Assembly: GCF_002028455.1 (NCBI RefSeq)
Contig: NZ_MWUM01000013.1
Span: forward strand, 62,001-126,000
From: Zoogloea sp. LCSB751
Lineage (GTDB): Bacteria; Pseudomonadota; Gammaproteobacteria; Burkholderiales; Rhodocyclaceae
Direction of reading: 5' to 3'
DNA: 64,000 nt
Position numbers and translations under genes: made by a program. Positions 17,565-26,611 of the stretch are shown here, piece by piece. A model generated the notes under the pieces. It was given only the letters and a program-made list of their open reading frames with translations, did no database searches and had not been told where the DNA came from. Each line of letters begins with the position of its first letter. The first letter of the stretch is position 1.

Positions 17565-19720
17565 CCCGTGGCCCCTTCATCCGCGCTGGCCATCTGCTTG
17601 AAGTCGGCGAGCAAGTCGTCGGGCAGTGCTTGGTCCTGCAGTCCGGGAAGCCCATTGTTGTCCCACCAATCGCCGGCCTCGACGTAGTGCTGGCGCATGT
17701 AGCCGGCCAGCTCCTGCAAATCCTTGGGCATGGCCTCGTCGGGGTCGGGCGCCGGCAAGGGCATGCGCACCTTCCAGAGGTGCCCGCCCTCGATCAGTGC
17801 AAAGCACTGGCCCTTGGGCAGCCCGACCACGTGCGCCGGTTCAATCAGCGGCACGCTGTTGCTGCTGATGCGGTCCTGCGTGTTGGAGGTGAAGGCGGTG
17901 TTGCCGGTCGGGTCCGAGCTGTCGGTGGCGCCGCTCATCACCGTCGTCGTGTAGACCTCGACCTTGGGCAGTTGCCGCGTCAGCAGTTCGGCCGTGGCGG
18001 TCTCGCGCACGCGCAGCATGAACAGGTTGTTGAAGTTGCCCACCACCTGGCCCGCCTTCGCGCGGTTGCCGATGCGTGCCTCGATGTCCGAGAGGGTCTG
18101 CGTGTAGGCCGTGACCTGGACGCCCGCGCCGCCGCCCTTGTTGACCATGGGTATGAACTCGTCGCCCATGAGTTCGTTGAACTCGTCGGCATGGACGTTG
18201 ATGGGCACCTTGATGCCCGTCGCGGCACCCGGCAGGCCGTCGTCGATGCCGAACTTGTAGATGTGACCCGCGACGGATACGAGGTCGGAGAACATCGAAT
18301 TGCCGACCGCCGCCGCGACTTCCGCGTCCGACAGTGCATCGAGGCCGACATAGACCACGGCCCGCTTCCTGATGATCTGCATCCAGTCGAAGATCGGGCG
18401 TGGGTCGGCGAGGTCCGAATAGTTCGGCGCCAGCAACTGCGCGATCTTGCCGGTGGTCAGCTTCTCCAGCAGCGGTAGGAGCGATGCGACGATCTTGTCG
18501 AAGTACGTCCTGTCGTAGCGCACCGCGCTGCGCAGGCCGTCGAGCACAGGGTCGTAGATGCGCACCTGCGACAGGTACTGCTCCAGCGCGACGACGCGCT
18601 TCTCGCGGCCGATCATGTTGCGCGGGATGTTCTTGTCGTTCAGCTTGGCTTCGAGCTGGACGATGACCTCCCAGGCCTTGGGCTCGTTCCGGGCGAAGTA
18701 GTGCTGGGCGTACTCGATGAACAGCGCATCGATGTTGATGACATGGCGCTGGATCAGCAGGTAGTCGGGCCGCTGCCCCAGCTCGACCAACGCCCGCGCG
18801 ATGATGTTGACGAAGCGCCAGGCGAACTCGCGGAACGCCGCGCTGTTGCCTTCACCGGAAAGCTGGCCGGCGATGCGCGTGGCAACTTCCGAGATGCGTC
18901 CGAAGCGGCCCACCGCGTTGTAGCGGGCGCTGATGTCCGGCCAGCCCAGGTGGAAAACGTAGAACTCGCCTTCGCGTCCGGCGCGCTTGGCCTCCACGTA
19001 CATGCGCTTCAACAGATCCGCATCGCCCTTGGGATCGAAGACGATCACGACCTCGTGCTGTCCATTGACCTTGCGCCGGATGTCCTGCGTGATGAACAGC
19101 TCGGCCAGGCGGGTCTTGCCGACGCGCGTGGTGCCTAACACCAAGCTGTGGCCGACGCGCTCGGCCAACGGCAGGGTGACGTCGACCTCGTGCGGCTCGA
19201 TGCCGTGCAGCCGCGGCAGGCCGCCCACCGGCGGCAGCGGCCGCGCCGGGTTCAGCGGGCTGTCCCAGGCCAGGGCCTTCGCCATCTTGGACAACGGGTA
19301 CGGCGCGAACTCCAGGCGCTCTTCCATGCGCCGTGCCATCCGATAGATTGCCGTCGGCTCCACGTAGCGACGGAACTCCGACCGATACGTCTGCATCAGT
19401 CGGTGCGTGTGACGCTGGTCCCAGTGGAAGCCCCGGCCGACGAACAGCCGCTGCTGGCTGACCGGCACGTCGCGGCTGGTCATCACGTAGCGCGGCAGGC
19501 GCCGGATGTTGCGCCGGTAGCGCAGGATGGCCCAGGCGTCGCGAAAGCGCAGCGCGCCGAAGGTGAGGAAAGCGAGCGCGCTGCCCAGGCCCAGCAAGGG
19601 ACTCAGCGCGAGCGACCACGGGGCCACCAGGCACAGAAACGCGGCGCCCGCACAGACCGCGACGGTGTATAGCTCCACCGCTGGCCGCAGCAAGACTTCG
19701 ACGGCTTGGGACTGGGGCAT
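17561..19720 (-). CDS. traD: Conjugative coupling factor TraD, SXT/TOL subfamily (TIGR03743)
   Basis: 719 residues. Two N-terminal transmembrane helices (about 18-60), Walker A GTTRVGKT near 196-203, Walker B VVIVFDPKGD near 222, and a second conserved acidic segment VYVGLDALSD near 453. This is the hexameric DNA pump that links the relaxase-bound strand to the type IV channel. Length is typical. It is preceded by TIGR03765 (20 bp apart) and overlaps TIGR03747. Confidence 0.93.
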   Translation of the reverse strand: MPQSQAVEVLLRPAVELYTVAVCAGAAFLCLVAPWSLALSPLLGLGSALAFLTFGALRFRDAWAILRYRRNIRRLPRYVMTSRDVPVSQQRLFVGRGFHWDQRHTHRLMQTYRSEFRRYVEPTAIYRMARRMEERLEFAPYPLSKMAKALAWDSPLNPARPLPPVGGLPRLHGIEPHEVDVTLPLAERVGHSLVLGTTRVGKTRLAELFITQDIRRKVNGQHEVVIVFDPKGDADLLKRMYVEAKRAGREGEFYVFHLGWPDISARYNAVGRFGRISEVATRIAGQLSGEGNSAAFREFAWRFVNIIARALVELGQRPDYLLIQRHVINIDALFIEYAQHYFARNEPKAWEVIVQLEAKLNDKNIPRNMIGREKRVVALEQYLSQVRIYDPVLDGLRSAVRYDRTYFDKIVASLLPLLEKLTTGKIAQLLAPNYSDLADPRPIFDWMQIIRKRAVVYVGLDALSDAEVAAAVGNSMFSDLVSVAGHIYKFGIDDGLPGAATGIKVPINVHADEFNELMGDEFIPMVNKGGGAGVQVTAYTQTLSDIEARIGNRAKAGQVVGNFNNLFMLRVRETATAELLTRQLPKVEVYTTTVMSGATDSSDPTGNTAFTSNTQDRISSNSVPLIEPAHVVGLPKGQCFALIEGGHLWKVRMPLPAPDPDEAMPKDLQELAGYMRQHYVEAGDWWDNNGLPGLQDQALPDDLLADFKQMASADEGATG

Positions 19721-19740
19721 GGCGGGTGCTTCACGTCACG

Positions 19741-20295
19741 TCAGGGCTCGATGCCGGTGGCGGTGATCAGCACCGGGTAGTGCTTGAGCCCCAAGCGCTG
19801 CGCCAGCTCGTCGCCCGAGGCCGGCGACAGCATCAAGCCCGGTGCGAGGCGACGCAGCGCGGCCAGGGCTTCGGGCGTCGCCACGTTGACCACCAAGCCC
19901 ACGGCGCGTAGCGCCTGCAAGTCCTTGCCCCGTCGTTGGAGCCAGGCTCGTGAGCGGTCGTCGTCGCCGATCAGGAACAGCGGCGTCAGGCCCGGCGCGC
20001 GGATCACGCGGCGCGGCTCGTCGCCGGGTGTCAGCCGCATCGAGCGCACCGGCAGCATGGCCGCCTCGGCTTCGGCCGGGCCGCCAATGCGCGGCTTGGT
20101 TTGCGGCGTGGCTGGCTGACCGGGCTGCGCATCCTGCGGATTCAAGGCCCGGTAGTACGGCAGCGCCGAGGTGCCGCCTTTGTCCTCGACCACGATCAGC
20201 GGCGGGGAACTGTTCTTGGTAACGGGGCCGCGGTCCTGCGCGTCTGCGGTGGTGGCCAGCAGCGCCGCAGTCGCGGCGACGAGGATGCGGTTCAT
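19741..20295 (-). CDS. Integrating conjugative element protein, TIGR03765/PFL_4695 family
   Basis: 184 residues from the ATG at 20295; the long open frame up to 20949 is an overlap artefact since the ATG is followed by a clear signal peptide (residues 1-19, ADAQ). Mature protein contains LTPLFLIGDDDRSRAWL and a C-terminal HYPVLITATGIEP. Periplasmic component of unknown function located beside traD in this ICE type. ATGA overlap with the lytic transglycosylase gene. Confidence 0.83.
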   Translation of the reverse strand: MNRILVAATAALLATTADAQDRGPVTKNSSPPLIVVEDKGGTSALPYYRALNPQDAQPGQPATPQTKPRIGGPAEAEAAMLPVRSMRLTPGDEPRRVIRAPGLTPLFLIGDDDRSRAWLQRRGKDLQALRAVGLVVNVATPEALAALRRLAPGLMLSPASGDELAQRLGLKHYPVLITATGIEP

Positions 20296-20876
20296 GGCAT
20301 GGGACTCCGGGCAGAGGGAAGTGAGGCTCCCGGCCCGAGCACGCGGGTCAGGTGCTGGTGGACGCTGCGGCGGTAACGGGCGGCGGGCGCCCCGCCCGCG
20401 GGGCGGTGGTAGCGGCCGATGGCGACCAGCCAGTCCTCGCCCGGCGTGTGCTGCTCCTGCAGGATTTCCGCGGCGATGGCGAGGTTGCGGTATGGGTCGA
20501 GCAGCTCGCAGGGATGCGCGTAGCGGTGCGCGTGGTAGCCGAGGTTGACCTGGCCGAGGCCGGCGTCGATGCGGTTGACCGGCGTGCGGGCGAGCGCCCG
20601 GCGGATGCCGGCGCAGGCCTCGGCCCGCGTGGCATAGCGTTCGGCGCGGCCGGCGACGTTGAGCGTCCACGGCCACGGGATCAGCCGGCCGCGCAGCCGG
20701 GCGCCGCTCTCCTGCAGCGCCACCGCATACAGCACCGGCGACGGCACGCCCGCCTGCTGGGCGGCGAGCTGGTAGGCGGGTGGTGGCACCTCCTGGCCGA
20801 AGACGATGGCGGCATGGGCGCTGAGGCCGAGGACCAAGGCCGCGCAGCCTGCACGGCGGGTTACTGCCGCTGCCAT
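20292..20876 (-). CDS. Lytic transglycosylase (SLT domain)
   Basis: 194 residues with a signal peptide (1-27) and a lysozyme-like SLT domain: catalytic Glu in ALQESG (about residue 56), followed by INRIDAGLGQVNLGYH and the C-terminal YRNLAIAAEIL motif. Cuts peptidoglycan locally so the secretion channel can cross the wall. It overlaps the upstream TIGR03759 gene by 16 nt. Confidence 0.88.
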   Translation of the reverse strand: MAAAVTRRAGCAALVLGLSAHAAIVFGQEVPPPAYQLAAQQAGVPSPVLYAVALQESGARLRGRLIPWPWTLNVAGRAERYATRAEACAGIRRALARTPVNRIDAGLGQVNLGYHAHRYAHPCELLDPYRNLAIAAEILQEQHTPGEDWLVAIGRYHRPAGGAPAARYRRSVHQHLTRVLGPGASLPSARSPMP

Positions 20877-21592
20877 TGGCCGTTGACCTCGCGCACCACG
20901 GCGGGCAGATCGCCGGGCAGGCCGAGCGACAGCCAGCGCCCGGCGTCATGGTTGAGCGTGATGGTGCGGGAGCGCACGCGGCCGGCGTCGATGCCGGCCT
21001 GCGTCGCCCACTGGCGGATGCGGGCGTCCTCCTGGCGGCTGCCGACCATGTAGAGGTCGAAGGCGGTGCCGGCCACCTGCAGCTGGCGCACGCGCTGCTC
21101 GCACGACGGGCACTCGGCCTTCACGAAAACCGCCAGCCGGCCCGAGCCCCGGTTGCCGGCGCCCGGCGCCTTCGCACCCGGCATGTTCACGCGCTGCTGT
21201 CCCGGATAGAGCCGCTTCCACGCCGCGTCGTAGGCCCGCTGGTAGGCCAGCGTCTTGCCCACGCGCTTCGATTCCGCCTGCACCTGCAGCTCCGCATAGC
21301 GGTTGCGTTCCTCGTCGCTGCGCGCCTCGATGCCCAGCGCCGTGAGCGGATCGAGGTTCGGGGAATAGATGCCCAGCGGCCCCTGCATCAGTTGGCGGTA
21401 GCGCGCCCACTCATCGGAGCGCAGGCCCCAATCGCGCGCCAGCCGTTCGTCCAGCGCGGCGTCGCTGCTGTTCTGAATCTGGGCGGGCACCGTGCGCGAG
21501 GACGCGACCGGCGCCGACTGTGCCGAGGCCGTGCCTGCCGTTCCTGCGACAGCGGCGAGGATGGCGGCGAAGCAGATCGCGGCGTGCTTCAT
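20861..21592 (-). CDS. Integrating conjugative element protein, TIGR03759/PFL_4693 family
   Basis: 243 residues, signal peptide 1-24, then a helical region (RDWGLRSDEWARYRQLM) and a thioredoxin-like C-terminal domain with a C-P-S-C pair in VKAECPSCEQRVRQL (about residue 155). The CxxC suggests a redox or disulfide-handling role in the periplasm, as for TrbC/TraF-type proteins. Known only from ICE transfer regions. Confidence 0.84.
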   Translation of the reverse strand: MKHAAICFAAILAAVAGTAGTASAQSAPVASSRTVPAQIQNSSDAALDERLARDWGLRSDEWARYRQLMQGPLGIYSPNLDPLTALGIEARSDEERNRYAELQVQAESKRVGKTLAYQRAYDAAWKRLYPGQQRVNMPGAKAPGAGNRGSGRLAVFVKAECPSCEQRVRQLQVAGTAFDLYMVGSRQEDARIRQWATQAGIDAGRVRSRTITLNHDAGRWLSLGLPGDLPAVVREVNGQWQRQ

Positions 21593-21601
21593 GGCCGGCT
21601 C

Positions 21602-22246
21602 CTACGGCAGCGCGAGGCGCTGGGTCTGTCCATCCACGCGGAACACGGCGGCGCGCGCCTCGATCGCCAGCAGATGCCACGCGCCCACGGCATCGCCTTC
21701 GCGCAGCAGCCACACGTCCAGCACCGACGACGCCTTGGGTGCCGCCACCGACAGGAAGCGCTCGCCGCCGCGCAGCTCCACGCCCACGACGTTGAACGGC
21801 GGTTCGGGCACCTTGGGCTTGGCCGGCTCGGCGGTGCGCCGGGGTGCCGCGGCAGGCGCGGCGGTTCGCTTCATGCGAGCTTCGAGGTCGCCCATGCGCG
21901 CCTGCAGCGCCTGCAAGTCGCCGGCATGGGCGTCTGCGCCCTGGGTGTGCTCCACCTGTGCCAGGCGTTCGTCCAGCAACTTGCGGGCGGCCTCGAAGTC
22001 GGGTTGGGTGACGGGCTTGGGCTGGTTCTTCGAGGCCGCCGCCTGCTGTTCGAGTTCGGCGACGCGCGTGTTGAGCGCCTGCACGTGGGCATCCTGGGCG
22101 CTGGCCTGGCTTTGCTCGCTCAGGCGCGACAGGCCCACGCTGTTGACCACGGCCAGGATGCTCACGAGCAGCAGCCATGCGGCCGCTGTGATCTTCAACC
22201 AGCGCGCGCGGCCGGCGTTCTCGTCGGGAAGCTGCGGGATGGTCAT
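21602..22246 (-). CDS. Single-span coiled-coil membrane protein of the transfer region
   Basis: 214 residues from the ATG at 22246 (CAGGAGG upstream). One transmembrane helix (17-37), then a heptad-patterned coiled coil (about 40-125) and a compact C-terminal domain with GERFLSVAAPK and WHLLAIEARAAVFRVDG. I do not recognise a named family. It overlaps the PilL-like gene by 4 nt, so it likely acts with it; the C-terminal half resembles the pilus-assembly accessory type, but that is only an impression. Confidence 0.7.
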   Translation of the reverse strand: MTIPQLPDENAGRARWLKITAAAWLLLVSILAVVNSVGLSRLSEQSQASAQDAHVQALNTRVAELEQQAAASKNQPKPVTQPDFEAARKLLDERLAQVEHTQGADAHAGDLQALQARMGDLEARMKRTAAPAAAPRRTAEPAKPKVPEPPFNVVGVELRGGERFLSVAAPKASSVLDVWLLREGDAVGAWHLLAIEARAAVFRVDGQTQRLALP

Positions 22247-22854
22247 GGCTGGGCCTCCTGGGGCACGTGGGAATCGGCGGGTTCGGCGGCCGGCGCGCTC
22301 GGTGCCGGAGCCGCGGGAATCGGGCTTGCGCTCGGCGCACGCGCAGTCGTCACGCGCGTGAAGCACACCGCGCGCGAAGCGTCATCGACGGACAACTCCC
22401 AGGCCGGGCCGGCGAGTGCCAGCAAGGCATCGCGCAGCGGCAGCGGCCCGAGCCGCAGGTGCGCCGCCGGCAGCGGCAACGCGTACAGCGCGGTCGCCTC
22501 CGTCGCGTCGCAGAGCCGGTAGCCGGTGCGCAGCAGCACGTGCCGAAGGGCATCGCCGACGCTCGCGTCCAAGATCGGCGGAATCGAAATCTCGATCACC
22601 TGTCGCAGCAGGTCGCGCTGTGCCGGTTCCGGCACCATCTCGACCAGCGTGTAGCGCCCGTAGCGGGCCACCGGGATCAGGCCCGGCTCGGGCTCCGGGG
22701 CGATGGTTCTGACCAACACCGCAGGCTCGGGGAGCGAGTCATGGACAGTGGGAGGGCTCGTCGTGCCCGTGGCGGCGCAGCCGGTGATGAGCACGCAGCC
22801 GGCCAGCAAGGCAGGCACAGCCAAGCGGTGAGCGACGCAGGTGAGTGGTTGCAT
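22243..22854 (-). CDS. PilL N-terminal-domain lipoprotein, TIGR03748 family
   Basis: 203 residues with a lipoprotein signal (LITGC, Cys about 26). The mature part has GRYTLVEMVPEPAQRDLLRQVIEISIPP and DALRHVLLRTGYRLC, the conserved pattern of the PilL N-terminal region found at the start of ICE transfer operons. Proposed to help a conjugative pilus cross the outer membrane. It is the first gene of this transfer operon; the 159-bp gap upstream ends with the terminator of the helicase gene. Confidence 0.86.
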   Translation of the reverse strand: MQPLTCVAHRLAVPALLAGCVLITGCAATGTTSPPTVHDSLPEPAVLVRTIAPEPEPGLIPVARYGRYTLVEMVPEPAQRDLLRQVIEISIPPILDASVGDALRHVLLRTGYRLCDATEATALYALPLPAAHLRLGPLPLRDALLALAGPAWELSVDDASRAVCFTRVTTARAPSASPIPAAPAPSAPAAEPADSHVPQEAQP

Positions 22855-22966
22855 GGGGCAATTCCCTGGAACACGGAGCCCTCACCATCGCCGCCGCGAA
22901 GCGTTCGGGCAGCAAACAAAGGGAACTGGCAGGCGCCCGACTTCATCGCGCGCCATCGATGCACGG

Positions 22967-23001
22967 AAAAAAGAAGCCGGCGCCCCGAAGGGCAGCCGGC
23001 G
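22967..23001 (-). terminator. Rho-independent terminator after the helicase gene
   Basis: On the minus strand a stem GCCGGC(T)GCCC / GGGCGCCGGC with a TTCG tetraloop is followed by TTCTTTTTT. It begins 12 nt past the helicase stop and separates that gene from the PilL-led transfer operon. Confidence 0.85.
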
Positions 23002-23013
23002 TGGGTGGGTGGA

Positions 23014-25296
23014 TCAGGCCGCGACGAGTTGCCGGGCCAGTGCCACCTCGACGGAATCACCGTCCTGGTTCAGCACGTCCAATCCCGACTCGGGCACGTC
23101 TCCCGACGTGCTCTGCGAGACCATGATCTTTCGCGCCATCAGCCCCAGGCAGGTCATCTGCGAGGAAGCCGCGTAGCCGAGGTAGATCACGCGAACCGGC
23201 AGCTTCTGGCCGATGCGCCATGAGCGCCGGGCCGCCTGCTGCAGGCTGTAGACGTTGTAGCCCGACTGCATGAACACGATCGTCGGAAACTCCAACAGGT
23301 CCAGGCCGGTTTTCACCAGCTCGGGGTTCGTGATCAGCACGTCGATGCCGCGGTCCAACTGCTCGGCGATCCAGTCCTCGCGGCGGGAGGCATCCACGCT
23401 TGCGCGCAGCACCGCCACCTTGAAGCCTTCCTGCTCCAGCAGCACCTTCAAGCGCGACGTGGTGTCGCGCGTGCCGGTGTAGACCGAATAGACCAGCGTC
23501 TTGCGACCCGCAGCCTTCTCCTGCTTGCAGATCTCGATCAGCTCGCGCTCCTTGGGCATCACCTCCAGCTCGTTGAACTGAGCCGGAACGAAGGCCAAGG
23601 TCTGGCGTGTGCGCGGGTGCACCACCGTCTCCGACCGGAAGCAGCAATCCGGCCAGGCCAGCAGCACGTTGAGGACCACACCGAGCAGCGTCGTGTCGCG
23701 CTTGGCCAGCGCCTGTTTCAGCGCCGAGGTCAGACGAAACGACAGATCGCGATAAGCCGCGGCTTGCGCCGTGTCCATCGCCACCTCGCGGAACTCCTCG
23801 TCGTAGGACGGCAGCACGTTGCCGCCGATGTCCTTCAACTTGAGGAATACCGTGAACGGCAGGACGCAACGCAGCACGCCCTTCGGGCCGAAGCCCGGCG
23901 CCTTGACCGTGCGCACCGAGACCTTGCTGCCCTTGGCCGTCTTGTGCGCCGTGCCCGTGCTCTCGGAATAGATGTCCTTGAGGATGCCGTGATCCCTCAT
24001 GAACGCCATCGCGGCCGAGGTCATGCTGCCGCTCTTGGTCGGGCGGTAGCCGTCTTCGATCATTCGCCCAGGCAGGGCTCGGAACAGCAGGTGGAACAGG
24101 TCGTCGCCGTAGCCGCCCATCAGCGTGCCAGTGAGCAGCAAGGCCTTGCGCGCCTTCGCTGCGAGCACGCCCATGGCCTGGCCTTGGGCGCTACCGCCGT
24201 TCTTGTACTCATGCGCCTCGTCGGCGATGAGCAGGTCGAACGTGCCTTGCGGCAAGTACCTTTTGATGAATTCGCTGGGCTGATACCCGCCCTCGCCGAA
24301 GCCGAACTCCATGTTCGCCATCGCCCGCTCCATGCGGTGCGCCTGACGATCCGAGAACACCAGCTCACCGTTGGCATCCATGAGGTTGATGAACTCGTGG
24401 ATGTTGTCGCCCAGCATTGAGGCCAGGAAGCCGTCGCCGAACTTCTTCATCAGCTTATGCGCCGTGACCTCTCCGATGGTCGGGATGCGCTGCAAGGCTT
24501 TGAAGACGGCCGTGGACTGGTCGCTGGCGGACAGGCTCCGCGGTCGCATCAGCGTCCACAGCGGTGCGGCGCAATGGCTGCACCGGCGGCGGTAGTCCTC
24601 GGCTTCGAGTTCGACCGGGTTGATCGGCTCGCCGTCGAGATTGGTGATGACCTGGCCGCAGTCCGGGCATGCGCCCACTTCGCCGTGCCGCGTGCGCCGC
24701 ACGTTGAAGACGGGCTTCCAGTGGAAACCCATGCGCATCCGCACGCGACCGAGAACGTAGAACTCCTGGCCGCGTACCGGCACGCCCAATTGCTCGCGCA
24801 GTTTGATGAGCTTGACCAGCGTGTCCGGGCCATTGAGCACCCAGACCTTGGCGCCGGCCACCGTCTCCTGGATTTCCCGGCGCCATTTGTAGACCAGGTG
24901 AGGCGGCGAGAGGATCAGCGTGCGGCGATAGCCTTCGGCGTGCAGCACGGCCGCCGTGGCGATGCCGACCGTGGTCTTGCCGCAGCCCATCTCGCCATTG
25001 ACGATCGCGGCGCGTTCGCCGCGGTCGGCCAGCAGCTCGGTAACGGCATGCACCACCTCGGCCTGCGCGCCGAACAGCTTGCGCTTGAGACTGGCCAGCA
25101 CGAGCTGGCGATGCGGCCGGGCCTGGCCGGTGTAGACGGGAGGGTTGGCGCGGTTGAGCGAGTCCAGCAGCTCGTCGCCGAATTCGGCAACGAAATCCTG
25201 AAGGCTCATCGCCAGGGGAGAAGCAGTCGCTTCGAGCACGTCGCTCTGGACGGGCGTGCCATCAGCGGCGGGAACGACTTCGGTATCGAGGGACAT
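23014..25296 (-). CDS. Large SNF2/DEAH-type helicase of the ICE core
   Basis: 760 residues from the ATG at 25296; an earlier in-frame start at 25350 falls inside the leader hairpin. Walker A GEMGCGKTT near 98-106, a four-Cys zinc module (CPDCGQV ... CSHCAAP, about 205-245), Walker B DEAH near 357, and a C-terminal helicase lobe with QAARRSWRIGQ near 682. Long low-homology insertion between the lobes (about 280-340). Substrate unknown. Followed by its own terminator and preceded by an adenine-methyltransferase-like gene, a pair repeatedly seen in this ICE family. Confidence 0.85.
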   Translation of the reverse strand: MSLDTEVVPAADGTPVQSDVLEATASPLAMSLQDFVAEFGDELLDSLNRANPPVYTGQARPHRQLVLASLKRKLFGAQAEVVHAVTELLADRGERAAIVNGEMGCGKTTVGIATAAVLHAEGYRRTLILSPPHLVYKWRREIQETVAGAKVWVLNGPDTLVKLIKLREQLGVPVRGQEFYVLGRVRMRMGFHWKPVFNVRRTRHGEVGACPDCGQVITNLDGEPINPVELEAEDYRRRCSHCAAPLWTLMRPRSLSASDQSTAVFKALQRIPTIGEVTAHKLMKKFGDGFLASMLGDNIHEFINLMDANGELVFSDRQAHRMERAMANMEFGFGEGGYQPSEFIKRYLPQGTFDLLIADEAHEYKNGGSAQGQAMGVLAAKARKALLLTGTLMGGYGDDLFHLLFRALPGRMIEDGYRPTKSGSMTSAAMAFMRDHGILKDIYSESTGTAHKTAKGSKVSVRTVKAPGFGPKGVLRCVLPFTVFLKLKDIGGNVLPSYDEEFREVAMDTAQAAAYRDLSFRLTSALKQALAKRDTTLLGVVLNVLLAWPDCCFRSETVVHPRTRQTLAFVPAQFNELEVMPKERELIEICKQEKAAGRKTLVYSVYTGTRDTTSRLKVLLEQEGFKVAVLRASVDASRREDWIAEQLDRGIDVLITNPELVKTGLDLLEFPTIVFMQSGYNVYSLQQAARRSWRIGQKLPVRVIYLGYAASSQMTCLGLMARKIMVSQSTSGDVPESGLDVLNQDGDSVEVALARQLVAA

Positions 25297-25316
25297 GGTG
25301 ATGCTCCAAAGAAGAT

Positions 25317-25355
25317 GGGGCATGCACCTCCCCCTGCGGGGCGATGGCATGCCCC
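25317..25355 (-). promoter_or_regulatory. Leader hairpin upstream of the helicase gene
   Basis: Perfect 9-bp arms GGGGCATGC / GCATGCCCC around a G/C-rich loop, 21 nt upstream of the helicase start codon. One of a series of similar leader hairpins before genes in the 25-35 kb region. Confidence 0.6.
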
Positions 25356-25428
25356 GGGGTGGGAAGAGAAGAACGGCGCGAAGCCGCAGTGGAAGAACAG
25401 ATCGACGGCGACCGTCAGGGAACAGCGA

Positions 25429-26544
25429 TCAGCGGATGGTCAACACCTCGCCGCAGGTCGGCGAGCCTGGTGTCATGTCCCAGGCACGGATGACCGGCAC
25501 GAACTTGTCGGTCAGGATGCGCGTCTCGGCCACGGAACCGTCGTCGCGCTCGGTGTACTCCGTGTGCAAGGTCTTCTCCTTGTGGGTGTCGCCTTTGACG
25601 ACGAGCACGCGGCCCGTCTTGGACTTCACCACTCCGGAGATCGCACCTGCGGCGAGTGCCAAGGCGAGATGCCAATGCGATAAACCTCGCGCCGGGGACC
25701 GCAGCGACTGCTGCGCGGCGCCCAGGTGCGTGTCGAGCGTCGGCCAGAGCCCTTGCAGTCGGCCGACTTCCTCGGCGAACTGCTCGGGCTCCATCGTCAC
25801 GCGGTAGAAGTGCTCCGGCTCGGCCGTGGCAGGCACCGTGTAGGGCAGGAACGGCCATTCGACTGGCAGCTCTTCCGCTTCGGCGTCGCCAAGACCTATC
25901 TGCAGCAGCAGCGCGCGCGTGGCCTTGACAGACTCCGATGCCTGGTCGCGCTGGCGAACCTTGCGACCGAAGATCACGACCTGCTTGAACTGCGTGTCCA
26001 CCGCGCGGTAGATGCGCAACTCGGCGAAGTGCCGGGTCAGCCATCCGACCAGCTCGGCGTCGAGCACGTAGTGCGGGACGATGTAGATCAGCACGCCGCC
26101 GTACTGCAACAGCGGCAGCGCCTTCTGATAGAACAGCTTTTCCAGCCGAGCGCGGCCCTGGCCCTGGTAGCCGACGTTGCCGTTGGTGTCCTTGGACAGG
26201 TCGCCATACGGCGGGTTGAGCCACAGCAGGCCGAAGCTCTGCCGGCTGATCAGTGTGTCCATCAGGTCGCCGTGGATGCAGCGATCGACCAGTTGCCGGG
26301 CATGGCGTGCGCGCTCGGCCTCGTACTCGACGGCGAAGGCCTGGACCTGCTCGCGCCCGAGGGCGTGCGCGGCTTCGGCGATCGCCACGCCTTCGCCGGC
26401 GCAGGGATCGAGGATGCACAGCGGCCCGGCCGAGGCCTCGGCGGGCGCCAGTGCGGTGAGTGCTCTTTCGAGCGTGGGTTCATCCGTGGGGAAGTACCCG
26501 TTCTTGACGAAGTTGCGGGCGAGCCGCGGGAACATGAGGGCCAT
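25429..26544 (-). CDS. Class I SAM-dependent methyltransferase, N6-adenine type (DUF6094-like)
   Basis: 371 residues from the ATG at 26544 (CCAGGAG upstream). SAM-binding motif I is ILDPCAGEG (about 43-51) and the catalytic motif IV is NPPY (about 109-112), the pair expected of N6-adenine DNA methyltransferases. The N-terminus (FPRLARNFVKNGYFPTDEPTLE) and a C-terminal region rich in beta strands match the DUF6094-like ICE proteins. It may protect incoming element DNA from restriction. Separated from the helicase by 132 bp that hold a leader hairpin. Confidence 0.82.
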   Translation of the reverse strand: MALMFPRLARNFVKNGYFPTDEPTLERALTALAPAEASAGPLCILDPCAGEGVAIAEAAHALGREQVQAFAVEYEAERARHARQLVDRCIHGDLMDTLISRQSFGLLWLNPPYGDLSKDTNGNVGYQGQGRARLEKLFYQKALPLLQYGGVLIYIVPHYVLDAELVGWLTRHFAELRIYRAVDTQFKQVVIFGRKVRQRDQASESVKATRALLLQIGLGDAEAEELPVEWPFLPYTVPATAEPEHFYRVTMEPEQFAEEVGRLQGLWPTLDTHLGAAQQSLRSPARGLSHWHLALALAAGAISGVVKSKTGRVLVVKGDTHKEKTLHTEYTERDDGSVAETRILTDKFVPVIRAWDMTPGSPTCGEVLTIR

Positions 26545-26576
26545 GGGAATCTCCTGGCATTGAAGATGAAGGGATG

Positions 26577-26600
26577 CGGACATGCGCGCGTGCATGTCCG
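26577..26600 (-). promoter_or_regulatory. Leader hairpin upstream of the methyltransferase gene
   Basis: Arms CGGACATGC / GCATGTCCG (9 bp, perfect), loop of 6, beginning 33 nt upstream of the methyltransferase start and just after the stop of the preceding gene. Confidence 0.6.
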
Positions 26601-26611
26601 GTGAAGGAACC

